A DNA stretch of 64,000 nucleotides. It comes from Domibacillus mangrovi. GTDB lineage: Bacteria; Bacillota; Bacilli; Bacillales; Domibacillaceae. The stretch is taken from assembly GCF_001906925.1 (NCBI RefSeq), contig NZ_MRWQ01000005.1, forward strand, positions 248,001-312,000. The letters run 5' to 3'. The first letter of the stretch is position 1; each line of letters begins with the position of its first letter. Positions 45,020 through 53,188 of the stretch are shown here, piece by piece. Both the position numbers and the translations under genes were made by a program. The notes under the pieces are model-generated. The model searched no databases, was not told the origin of the DNA, and was given only the letters and a program-made list of their open reading frames with translations.

Positions 45020-48000
45020 TTATTTTTCAAGCTCAACAAGTAAATCACCAGTAGCGATCGCTTCGCCGCTTTGGACGTAAACCGCTTTTACTGTTCCGTC
45101 AAACGGTGACTGCACTGTCGTTTCCATTTTCATCGCTTCCGTGATCATCAAATGATCCCCGCGTTTTACCTTATCACCTTTTTCAAGGATGACTTTAATC
45201 ACCGTACCTGGCATCGTCGCACCGATATGACCTTCATTTTTCGGGTCTGCTTTTACTTTTGCATTGACAACTGATTTAATGCTTTCATCTTTAATGACTA
45301 CATCACGCGGCTGCCCATTTAGTTCAAAGTTAACAATACGTGTTCCATCTGCCTGTGGGTGGCCAATTGAGATCAATTTCACAATCAGCGTTTTACCCGT
45401 TTCGATTTCGATTTCTTTTTCTTCACCTAGACGCATCCCATAAAGGTATGTAGGCGTATCCAAAACCGAAATATCGCCGAATTGAGCAACGACTTTTGTG
45501 TAATCCGTAAATACTTTAGGGTACAATGCATACGCAATGACTTCATGGTCTGTTGGATCTTCGTCGATTTCTTTCTTTAGTTCTTCACGTAACGCTTCAA
45601 AATCAACGTCTGCAAGCAGTTCGCCAGGACGCACTGTAATTGGAGCCTTTCCTTTCAGAATAACGTTTTGAAGCGCCTCAGGAAATCCGCCGACCGGCTG
45701 GCCAAGATAACCTTCAAACAGCTCTATCACCGAGTCCGGGAAGTCGATTTTGTCACCTCTGAGCAAGACTTCTTCTTCAGTCAAATCATTCTGTACCATG
45801 AATAATGCCATATCACCAACAACCTTAGAAGATGGCGTTACTTTAACAATATCACCGAACATTAAGTTCACACGGCGGTACATGTCTTTCACTTCATCCC
45901 AACGCTCGCCAAGACCGACTCCTTTTGCTTGCTGCTGAAGATTACTATACTGACCTCCTGGCATTTCGTGCTCATAAACTTCTGTATGAGGTGCGAGCAT
46001 GCCGCTTTCAAATGGCGCATAGTATTTACGTACATCTTCCCAATAAGAAGACAATTTTTCAAGCGCATCGGTGCTAACAGAAGGTGCACGATCTGTTCCT
46101 TCAAGCGCATAGCGAAGTGTATTTGCACTTGGCTGTGATGTTAAACCAGCCATTGAGCTGAGTGCCGTATCCACAATATCAACACCGGCTTCAATCGCTT
46201 TCGTATACATGTAAATGCCGTTTCCGCTCGTATCATGTGTATGAAGATGAATCGGAATATTAATTGTTGCTTTTAATTCAGAAATAAGACGGTAAGCAGC
46301 TTGTGGTTTTAATAAGCCTGCCATATCTTTAATGGCAAGAATATGAGCACCCTGTGCCTCTAGTTCTTTCGCCATTTGTTTATAATATTCGACGTTGTAT
46401 TTTGCACGGGATGGATCATCAATATCACCTGTATAGCAAATGGCTGCTTCGGCAATTTTGCCCGACTGGCGAACAGAATCAATGGCGACTTCCATTCCTT
46501 TTACCCAGTTTAAACTGTCAAATATACGGAAAACATCGACGCCAGATTCTGCTGACTGCTGAATGAATTCACGAATGACGTTATCTGAATAGTTTTTGTA
46601 ACCGACCGCATTCGCTGAACGAAGAAGCATCTGAAACAATACATTCGGCACTTGCTTGCGAAGTATCTCAAGGCGTTTCCATGGATCTTCTTTCAAGAAA
46701 CGATAAGCTACATCAAATGTCGCTCCGCCCCACATTTCCATTGAGAATAATTCGGGAAGTAAACGCGCCGTTGCCGGTGCAATATGCATTAAATCATTGG
46801 TCCGTACACGTGTAGCGAGAAGCGATTGATGGGCATCACGGAATGTCGTATCAGTAAGCAATACTTTATTCTGTTCTTTTACCCAATTGACAAGACCTTC
46901 TGCCCCTTGCTCATCCAAAATTTGTTTCGTGCCGCTTGCTGGTTTTTCAGACAGCTTCACTTTTGGAATGCGTGGTGTTTCAAAGACTGGTTTTTTCTTC
47001 TGTTCTACACCAGGGACACCGTTAATTGTGACTGTTCCAATGTAGTTAAGCATTTTTGTTGCACGGTCTTTCTTTTTAGGAAAATTAAAAAGTTCCGGGG
47101 TTGTGTCAATAAATGACGTATCGTAATTGCCCGCAATGAAATCTTCATGGCGCATGACGTTTTCAAGGAATGGAATATTGGTTTTGATGCCTCGAATACG
47201 AAATTCCTGCAAATTGCGCATCATTTTTGATGCTGCTTGTTCAAATGTCATCGCAAATGTGGACACTTTTACAAGTAAAGAATCATAATATGGTGTAATA
47301 ACAGCACCTTGGAAACTATTCCCCGCATCTAAACGCACACCGAATCCGCCGCCCGAACGATACGCCATAATACGGCCTGTATCTGGCATAAAATCATTTT
47401 CCGGATCTTCCGTCGTAACACGTGACTGAATGGCATAACCCATTGTACGAATGTTTTCCTGCACTGGAATGGCCACTTTCGCACTATGCATAGAATGACC
47501 TTCTGCAACTAAAATTTGTGTTTGAACGATATCAATACCCGTGATCAATTCGGTAATTGTATGTTCTACCTGAATACGCGGGTTCACTTCAATAAAGTAG
47601 AAGTCGTCCCCTGCTGTTAAAAACTCAACCGTTCCGGCATTTAAATAGTTTACTTTTTTCATTAACTTAACAGCTGCTTCACAAATACGGTCACGCAAAT
47701 CTTCTGAAATCGATACAGCTGGTGCAACTTCGACAACTTTTTGATGACGGCGCTGTACAGAGCAGTCTCGTTCATATAGATGAACGACATTGCCTTCGTG
47801 GTCACCGATAATTTGGACTTCAATATGCTTTGGATTTTGAACAAATTTTTCCACATACACTTCATCGTTTCCGAACGCTGCTTTCGCTTCGGATTTCGCA
47901 CGATCGTATGATTCACGTACTTCTTCAACATTTTGTACAATCCTCATACCGCGGCCGCCGCCGCCAAGCGATGCTTTAATAATAATCGGAAATCCGTGCT

Positions 48001-48457
48001 GTTTACCAAACTCCACAACTTCTTCAAGGCTGTTAACTGGGCCGTCTGTACCCGGGATTACTGGAATATCCGCATTGATTGCCTGGGTACGCGCTTTTAC
48101 TTTATCTCCAAACATATCCAGATGGCTTGATTTCGGCCCGATAAAGATAAGTCCTTCTTCTTCGCAACGTTTTGCGAATTCGATATTTTCAGATAAAAAA
48201 CCATATCCAGGATGAATAGCATCAACATCTGCCTGCTTAGCAATTTCTATGATGCCTTCAATGTCAAGATATGCATCAATTGGCTTTTTTCCTTCCCCGA
48301 CAATGTATGCTTCGTCTGCTTTATAACGATGATATGAACCGGAATCCTCCTTTGAATAGATAGCAACCGTACGGATATGTAATTCGGTGCAGGCTCGGAA
48401 AACACGAATTGCGATTTCTCCCCTGTTCGCCACCAGCACTTTGCTGATTTTTGTCAT
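45020..48457 (-). CDS. pycA: Pyruvate carboxylase
   Basis: Biotin enzyme that carboxylates pyruvate to oxaloacetate to refill the citric acid cycle. Domains in order: biotin carboxylase (about 1-450; KASLGGGGRGMRIV, EFLTAGDDFYFIEVNPRIQVEHT), carboxyltransferase (about 530-800; LLTDTTFRDAHQSLLATRVR, HTHDTSG), allosteric/PC-TT region, and biotin carrier domain with the biotinyl lysine in ITEAMKMETT. 1145 aa. The second ATG (48455-48457) is chosen since GGGGAG lies 8 nt upstream of it. It is monocistronic. Confidence 0.97.
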   Translation of the reverse strand: MTKISKVLVANRGEIAIRVFRACTELHIRTVAIYSKEDSGSYHRYKADEAYIVGEGKKPIDAYLDIEGIIEIAKQADVDAIHPGYGFLSENIEFAKRCEEEGLIFIGPKSSHLDMFGDKVKARTQAINADIPVIPGTDGPVNSLEEVVEFGKQHGFPIIIKASLGGGGRGMRIVQNVEEVRESYDRAKSEAKAAFGNDEVYVEKFVQNPKHIEVQIIGDHEGNVVHLYERDCSVQRRHQKVVEVAPAVSISEDLRDRICEAAVKLMKKVNYLNAGTVEFLTAGDDFYFIEVNPRIQVEHTITELITGIDIVQTQILVAEGHSMHSAKVAIPVQENIRTMGYAIQSRVTTEDPENDFMPDTGRIMAYRSGGGFGVRLDAGNSFQGAVITPYYDSLLVKVSTFAMTFEQAASKMMRNLQEFRIRGIKTNIPFLENVMRHEDFIAGNYDTSFIDTTPELFNFPKKKDRATKMLNYIGTVTINGVPGVEQKKKPVFETPRIPKVKLSEKPASGTKQILDEQGAEGLVNWVKEQNKVLLTDTTFRDAHQSLLATRVRTNDLMHIAPATARLLPELFSMEMWGGATFDVAYRFLKEDPWKRLEILRKQVPNVLFQMLLRSANAVGYKNYSDNVIREFIQQSAESGVDVFRIFDSLNWVKGMEVAIDSVRQSGKIAEAAICYTGDIDDPSRAKYNVEYYKQMAKELEAQGAHILAIKDMAGLLKPQAAYRLISELKATINIPIHLHTHDTSGNGIYMYTKAIEAGVDIVDTALSSMAGLTSQPSANTLRYALEGTDRAPSVSTDALEKLSSYWEDVRKYYAPFESGMLAPHTEVYEHEMPGGQYSNLQQQAKGVGLGERWDEVKDMYRRVNLMFGDIVKVTPSSKVVGDMALFMVQNDLTEEEVLLRGDKIDFPDSVIELFEGYLGQPVGGFPEALQNVILKGKAPITVRPGELLADVDFEALREELKKEIDEDPTDHEVIAYALYPKVFTDYTKVVAQFGDISVLDTPTYLYGMRLGEEKEIEIETGKTLIVKLISIGHPQADGTRIVNFELNGQPRDVVIKDESIKSVVNAKVKADPKNEGHIGATMPGTVIKVILEKGDKVKRGDHLMITEAMKMETTVQSPFDGTVKAVYVQSGEAIATGDLLVELEK

Positions 48458-48494
48458 CTTCATCTCTCCCCTTGATATAATGATAATGTATATA

Positions 48495-48525
48495 TAAAAA
48501 GGTTCAGCAAATTGAACCTTTTTAT
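48495..48525 (-). terminator. Terminator of ftsW
   Basis: AAAAAGGTTCA and TGAACCTTTTT form a perfect 11-bp stem followed on the minus strand by an A/T run, a few bases after ftsW. Confidence 0.85.
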
Positions 48526-48532
48526 TTTAATG

Positions 48533-49684
48533 TTATGATTTGTAATTTTTTTCATATTTCGCATACATAGAGATGTTCACTAAAATGCCCATTGATATCG
48601 AAAGCAAAATGAGTGATGAACCGCCGTAACTAATAAATGGAAGTGGTACACCTGTAATCGGAATTACGCCTGATATACCGCCCAAATTAATAAACGACTG
48701 AATCCCAATCATAGATGAGATGCCAACTGCAAGCATAGCACCAAAAGGATCACTGCACTTAATAGATGTGATAAACCCCCTTAGTATGATAAAGGCTAGT
48801 CCACCTATTGTAATGATCACACCAAGCACGCCAAGCTCTTCAGCAATGACTGACATGATGAAATCTGTGTGCGGTTCTGGTAAATAGCCAAGTTTTTGAA
48901 CACTTTGGCCCAGCCCCCGACCGGTTAGTCCGCCAGAGCCAATAGCAATGTACGAATTGACGAGATGATAGCCCGCGTCTTCTTCGTATCTAAATGGATC
49001 AAGGTAGCTTGTCAGACGGCTCATTTTTTCTTCTGTAAAAATATTCTCTTTTTGCCATATAAAGAGCGGTGATAGGATCACACCGAGTATGGCTAGAAGC
49101 AGTGCAAATTTTGCAAGCTTTTTCATTTTTATACCGGATGACAGCAAAATTGTCAACCCGATTAACAGAATAATGAATGCTGTTCCGAAATCCGGTTCAA
49201 TTGCAACTAAGAAGACGAAAAGCAGCAGCAAAATAACCGGCGGTGCAATGCTGTCGTTCAATGAATTAATATTTTTTTGTTTTTTAGAAAACGCAGCTGC
49301 CATGTAAATAATAATAACAAGCTTTGAAAACTCGGATGGTTGAATAGAACGCGCACCGATCTGAAACCAGCTTTGTGCATTATTCGTAGCACTTCCGAAT
49401 AGGAAAAGAAAAATGAGGGTTGTAAACATGCCAAGCGTAATCAAAAACACAAACCGCTTCGCTTTCAGCTTTTTATATGGAAAAATCGCCATTACACTAA
49501 AAGCTAAAAATGCGATAATAACATGAAGCTTTTGCTTGTCATAAAAAAAGCCACTTGCTACTTCATATTTTTGAACAGCAATAACAGAGCTTGCACTGTA
49601 GATCATCATTAATCCAAATAAACAAAGAATCAGAAAGGCGGCAATAAGCGAGTAATCATACGATTTTAACATTCTTTTCCACAT
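48533..49684 (-). CDS. ftsW: FtsW, septal SEDS glycosyltransferase
   Basis: SEDS-family lipid II polymerase of the divisome, partner of PBP2B. The start MWKRMLKSYDYSLI matches other Bacillus FtsW. SEDS motifs: NNAQSWFQIGARSIQPSEFSK, IEPDFGTAFIILLIG, GYLPEPHTDFIMSVIAEELG and PLPFISYGGSSL. 383 aa, ten helices. AAGG precedes the ATG. It is found beside pycA and ylaN as in B. subtilis, which separates it from spoVE in the dcw cluster. Confidence 0.94.
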   Translation of the reverse strand: MWKRMLKSYDYSLIAAFLILCLFGLMMIYSASSVIAVQKYEVASGFFYDKQKLHVIIAFLAFSVMAIFPYKKLKAKRFVFLITLGMFTTLIFLFLFGSATNNAQSWFQIGARSIQPSEFSKLVIIIYMAAAFSKKQKNINSLNDSIAPPVILLLLFVFLVAIEPDFGTAFIILLIGLTILLSSGIKMKKLAKFALLLAILGVILSPLFIWQKENIFTEEKMSRLTSYLDPFRYEEDAGYHLVNSYIAIGSGGLTGRGLGQSVQKLGYLPEPHTDFIMSVIAEELGVLGVIITIGGLAFIILRGFITSIKCSDPFGAMLAVGISSMIGIQSFINLGGISGVIPITGVPLPFISYGGSSLILLSISMGILVNISMYAKYEKNYKS

Positions 49685-49734
49685 ATAAACCTTCCATTCG
49701 TGCGCTTACCAAAAAGCGGTACTCATTTTAAGTG

Positions 49735-49767
49735 TAAAAAAACTCAAACTTCCGTTTGAGTTTTTTG
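49735..49767 (-). terminator. Terminator of ylaN
   Basis: AAAAAACTCAAAC and GTTTGAGTTTTTT pair perfectly with a 4-nt loop, just after the ylaN stop. Confidence 0.93.
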
Positions 49768-49772
49768 TCTGT

Positions 49773-50054
49773 TTACCGATTAATAGATGCTTCATGTAGA
49801 GCGGACAGTTCCTGCTCAAGCGAATCGATAAGCTTTTTACCGTCCGCTTCATCCACTAGTCCAAGACGTATCGCAAAATCTATTTCACGGGATAAACCGA
49901 ACATTCGAGTGTCTAGCACTTCTTCATAAAGAGGACATTGCGGCATCGTCAAGTTATCCATTTGAACTTTGATGAGACGCAAAATCTTTTCCGCATCCTC
50001 CTGCAACAGAGAGTAGGCTTTTTCCCGATGATCTATTTTTAAATTAGATGCCAT
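49773..50054 (-). CDS. ylaN: YlaN, UPF0358 iron-homeostasis protein
   Basis: 93-residue helical protein, essential in low iron in B. subtilis and reported to act with Fur in iron sensing. Family sequence: [62 protein letters not shown]. The ATG at 50052-50054 has a G-rich ribosome site; a longer upstream reading has none. It is divergent from ylaL. Confidence 0.92.
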   Translation of the reverse strand: MASNLKIDHREKAYSLLQEDAEKILRLIKVQMDNLTMPQCPLYEEVLDTRMFGLSREIDFAIRLGLVDEADGKKLIDSLEQELSALHEASINR

Positions 50055-50150
50055 ATTAAACTCCCCCCCTGTCCCAAGATTGAAATTACTTATATAATTA
50101 AAGATTTTATCGTTAATTCTGGCAATTTGCAAGGAATTTTAATACGTACA

Positions 50151-50179
50151 CTGACAATCAGAAAAATTCACTGTATACT
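50151..50179 (+). promoter_or_regulatory. Sigma-A promoter of ylaL
   Basis: CTGACA (50151-50156), a 17-nt spacer and TATACT (50174-50179): five of six bases match at each element. It lies 38 nt before the ylaL ATG. Confidence 0.7.
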
Positions 50180-50216
50180 TACATTTGTACATAGCAAAAT
50201 TAAAGGAGACTTATTC

Positions 50217-50717
50217 ATGGAGAAAATTATTCCGTTTAAAGGGAAAGTCGCGTTTCCCATCACGCTTGATCCGAGTGTATGGATTTTTGATGACCGCCGG
50301 ATCGACCTTGATTCTTATTTCGCAGAACCAAATCAACCGGAAGTAGATCCGAATGAAGAATATACGAAAACGGTATCAAAATTCTGGGAAAAAGAAATTC
50401 GTGAAGGCGCCATCCTCCCTCCAACAATTAAATCAGAAAAAAAATATGAAAAAGAAAAAGTGCTTAATGGCTCATTTGGTGTACCGCTGTCGCCATTTTT
50501 AAACAATGCAGAGCCTGCTGACGATGCATCCTGGCTTGTAATCGAAACGAAAAATGGCGATCATTCTTTTTCCATTGAAAATGCTGATTCACTCATTATG
50601 GCTTTTTCAAATAAAGGAAAACCATTTCTCGAAGATGGGCCTGTCCATATTTTATTAAAAGATGGCTCAAATCTCGATCAACCGATTACGCACGTGACGG
50701 CCATCCGCCTAGACTGA
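50217..50717 (+). CDS. ylaL: YlaL family protein, function unknown
   Basis: 166-residue soluble protein conserved in Bacillaceae. Clear family segments: KVAFPITLDPSVWIFDDRR, NEEYTKTVSKFWEKEIREGA, LPPTIKSEKKYEKEKVLNGSFG, FLNNAEPADDASW and the C-terminal ITHVTAIRLD. AAAGGAG precedes the ATG at 50217. The database label peptidyl-prolyl isomerase used for relatives is not supported by any motif I can see. Confidence 0.85.
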   Translation: MEKIIPFKGKVAFPITLDPSVWIFDDRRIDLDSYFAEPNQPEVDPNEEYTKTVSKFWEKEIREGAILPPTIKSEKKYEKEKVLNGSFGVPLSPFLNNAEPADDASWLVIETKNGDHSFSIENADSLIMAFSNKGKPFLEDGPVHILLKDGSNLDQPITHVTAIRLD

Positions 50718-50751
50718 AAAACCTTTCTAATGTACGGAAGGTTTTTTCAAT
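50716..50751. terminator. Bidirectional terminator between ylaL and the HD-GYP gene
   Basis: AAAAACCTTTC and GGAAGGTTTTTT pair with one wobble, with T runs on both strands. Confidence 0.8.
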
Positions 50752-51850
50752 TTCCAGATAATGTTGTATCTGTTTCAGTAATAAACAGCGTTTGATCTGC
50801 AGTCATATCGACTTCATATGGATCCTGAACGTCTGTTCCGTTTTCCTCTAGAATCAACAGCAAGGGACGATCACTTATATACTCATTTTGCCTGGAGACC
50901 ACTCCTTTTCGTCCATCGTTCAACCAGACCGTCAATCCTGTCGGATACATAACGATGGCCCGGCGAAACATTTCAACATAGTCTTTTTCAAACTGTGATC
51001 CTGACCCTGCATACAATATTTCCATTCCTTCATGCGGGAGCATCGCCCTTCTGTACACACGATTTGATGTAACAGCATCATATACGTCTGCAACACCGAT
51101 CATTTTACCGTAAACATGAATTTCATTTCCTTTTAATCCTCTTGGGTAACCTGTACCATTAAGCCGTTCATGATGCTGCCATGCACAATGGGCCGATGTA
51201 AGCGGCAAACTGGATTCTTTACGCAATAGCTCAAAGCCATATTCCGTATGTTTTTTGACAAGTTCAAATTCTTCTTCTGTCAATCTAGAAGGTTTTTTTA
51301 ATATGTGGGAAGGGATGATCATTTTGCCGACATCATGAAGCATAGCACCTATTCCAATTTCCTCCGTCTGCTTCGCGGTGAGATTCTTCATCTTCATGCT
51401 TAACGCCAGCGTATAAATCGTTACGTTAAGCGAATGACTAAACACATAATCATCATGTACATACAGGTGCGTAAGCAAATCGATCGCTTCTCTCCTATCG
51501 CGGATTTGAGCGATTATATCACGGACAACAGAATAAAATTTTTTTTCTATTTTATGGAATGAAAATCGAATAGATTCTGTTGCAAGATCCTGTTGTACTT
51601 GGCCAAAAGCTTCTGTCATAACCTGTATCGCTTCACGACGCGTTTCTTCTGTTAAAACAGGCTGGATCCAAATATCATCCGTACGCCCATCTTCAATATA
51701 CACATACGTAATACCTAACATCTGCAGCCTGTTAAGAATGGATGTCGTCAAAGTGGCCCCCGTTTTCAACAAAACGTTCCCTTTGTTATTAAACACATTT
51801 TTCGCTAGTTTTACGTCTTCCTTTATAGATGATACAGCGACCAATCTCAA
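50747..51850 (-). CDS. HD-GYP domain protein, putative cyclic-di-GMP phosphodiesterase
   Basis: An N-terminal domain of about 110 residues (VAVSSIKEDVKLAKNVFNNKG...) precedes an HD-GYP domain: HSLNVTIYTLALSMKMKNL, the metal-binding HD in IGIGAMLHDVGKMIIP, then HTEYGFELL, CAWQHHERLNGTGYPRGLKG (GYP motif) and IGVADVYDAVTSNRVYR. A C-terminal beta part (PTGLTVWLNDGRKGVVSRQN) follows. The catalytic set looks complete. 367 aa. The start is a TTG (51848-51850) close to GGGAG. Single gene at a spot occupied by ylaK/ylaJ in B. subtilis. Confidence 0.88.
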   Translation of the reverse strand: MRLVAVSSIKEDVKLAKNVFNNKGNVLLKTGATLTTSILNRLQMLGITYVYIEDGRTDDIWIQPVLTEETRREAIQVMTEAFGQVQQDLATESIRFSFHKIEKKFYSVVRDIIAQIRDRREAIDLLTHLYVHDDYVFSHSLNVTIYTLALSMKMKNLTAKQTEEIGIGAMLHDVGKMIIPSHILKKPSRLTEEEFELVKKHTEYGFELLRKESSLPLTSAHCAWQHHERLNGTGYPRGLKGNEIHVYGKMIGVADVYDAVTSNRVYRRAMLPHEGMEILYAGSGSQFEKDYVEMFRRAIVMYPTGLTVWLNDGRKGVVSRQNEYISDRPLLLILEENGTDVQDPYEVDMTADQTLFITETDTTLSGN

Positions 51851-51949
51851 CTTGCTCCCGTCTCCTTACGTAGTCAACACCCATTCTCGTTAACTGAAAA
51901 TTTCTCTTTTCAACGAACTCATGACTTAACGGTCTAGCTTAAGAGCAGT

Positions 51950-52324
51950 TTATCTATCATACATTTTCTCAAAAACGGGCTCTTTTACAATTTGCGAACC
52001 GTAAAACATGACATTCGGCACTTCTGTAACTATGATTTCAATATACGTTCTACTGCAACACCAGCTTTTCCACTGATAGTATAATTCGTTTCGGCTACAA
52101 AAATTGCAACAGATACATATGATTTTTTATCAATATTTTCAATCATCTTTGACCAGCTATCGATAGCAATTCGAATCGTTTTTTCGTCTGGCAAAAAGAT
52201 CAAGGAAACTGTATTCATGAATGGGGCACCTATCCGCATTTACCGTTGAAAACAGTGCAAATCGTTCCTTCTGCAACGCTCCAAATAAATCCAAGAGTAA
52301 GTATCCCTCACTTCGGCTAGCCAA
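51950..52324 (-). pseudogene. Decayed pyridoxamine-phosphate-oxidase-like (flavin split-barrel) protein gene
   Basis: Three pieces of one protein lie in different frames. The first starts at a TTG (52322-52324) behind GGAGGGGG and reads MASRSEGYLLLDLFGALQK, then FALFSTVNAD. After a shift near 52225 comes NTVSLIFLPDEKTIRIAIDS, SKMIENIDKKSYVSVAIF and TNYTISGKAGVAVERI. A second shift near 52040 leads to EIIVTEVPNVMFYGSQI, VKEPVFEKMYDR and a stop at 51950-51952. The order and spacing match the roughly 145-residue split-barrel FMN-binding family. The end also looks truncated. Confidence 0.72.
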
Positions 52325-52407
52325 AAATACCCCCTCCTTTAGCTTTTTATTCCATTATAACGGGAAAGATATTCCTTTTCTATAGAAAAGTAATCTGCCT
52401 TTATTCA

Positions 52408-52416
52408 TGTTATACT
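52408..52416 (+). promoter_or_regulatory. Possible extended -10 promoter of ylaI
   Basis: TGT followed by TATACT gives an extended -10 element 27 nt before the ylaI ATG. No good -35 is present at 17 nt. A 16-bp palindrome, CTTTTCTATAGAAAAG (52375-52390), lies just upstream. Confidence 0.45.
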
Positions 52417-52442
52417 ATAAAAAAATAGTATGGGGGTGTGTC

Positions 52443-52646
52443 ATGCGAGTAAAATGCATTATTTGCGATAAAATTGAAACGATTGAAGATAGTCTTCCTG
52501 CTGCAAAAAAACTGCGAAACCGTCCTATTCATACATACATGTGTGATGATTGTCGGATGCGTATCACTGAGAATACGACAAAGCGAGTCAACACGGGTCA
52601 GTTTTTTGTCTACCGATCAGGCAAACAAAAAGAATGGCTTCCATAA
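52443..52646 (+). CDS. ylaI: YlaI, small zinc-ribbon protein
   Basis: 67-residue protein with two CxxC pairs (KCIICDK and MCDDCRM) forming a zinc ribbon, plus the family stretch AKKLRNRPIHTYMC. Function unknown (DUF2197). The ATG at 52443 follows GGGGGTG. It is convergent with ylaH, as in B. subtilis. Confidence 0.88.
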   Translation: MRVKCIICDKIETIEDSLPAAKKLRNRPIHTYMCDDCRMRITENTTKRVNTGQFFVYRSGKQKEWLP

Positions 52647-52803
52647 AATATACTTCATAAGCGGCCACCTTGTCCCGTCTTTATTTGTATTTTCTCTATC
52701 CGTTAATGCTGTAAAGGCTGCTGCCCCTGTGTCTACTTATCTCTACTCGATACTAAGACATATCTCAAGATCTTATATGCGCTCATATTGAGCTTTTATA
52801 ACA

Positions 52804-52843
52804 ACAAAAAAATATAAGCGGAAGGCTTAAACGCCTTCCGCTT
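52804..52843 (-). terminator. Terminator of ylaH
   Basis: AAGCGGAAGGC and GCCTTCCGCTT form a perfect 11-bp stem; on the minus strand ATATTTTTTTG follows. The 150 bases between this and ylaI hold nothing I can identify. Confidence 0.85.
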
Positions 52844-52849
52844 TATTCG

Positions 52850-53161
52850 TTATGTTGTATTTTCTTCTTTTTGATGCTTTTTAAGCCTAAATTTATACGT
52901 ACCTAAGATCAGTGCCGCAACAATCAGGCTTTCGACAACTGGCAATTGATATGACAGTATTAAAAGAAGCAACGAACCAACGGCAAGTGAAATATAAATA
53001 ATGACGTTCTGCCACATTTTTAATTTTTTCGCAAACCCGAGATTGTAAACGAGAATGGAAAGGGCAACTAATATACCCCAATAAATGTAGACAGCTGCTT
53101 TAACACCGAACGCCTCAATGATTGCTCCTAGAAGCGGACTGACGTGTTCAAGTCCTTCCAC
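52850..53161 (-). CDS. ylaH: YlaH-like membrane protein
   Basis: 103-residue membrane protein with three hydrophobic segments (AVYIYWGILVALSILVYNLG, VIIYISLAVGSLLLLILSY, LPVVESLIVAALILG) and a charged tail. Function unknown. The start is a GTG (53159-53161) preceded by AGGAGG. It follows typA by 27 nt and probably shares its transcript. Confidence 0.85.
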   Translation of the reverse strand: MEGLEHVSPLLGAIIEAFGVKAAVYIYWGILVALSILVYNLGFAKKLKMWQNVIIYISLAVGSLLLLILSYQLPVVESLIVAALILGTYKFRLKKHQKEENTT

Positions 53162-53188
53162 ACCTATCTCCTCCTGCTTATTTACTTA

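Noticed and set aside
52647-52803. Possible ylaJ or ylaK remnant between ylaI and ylaH.
   Set aside because: Neither strand gives a recognisable protein fragment in any frame.
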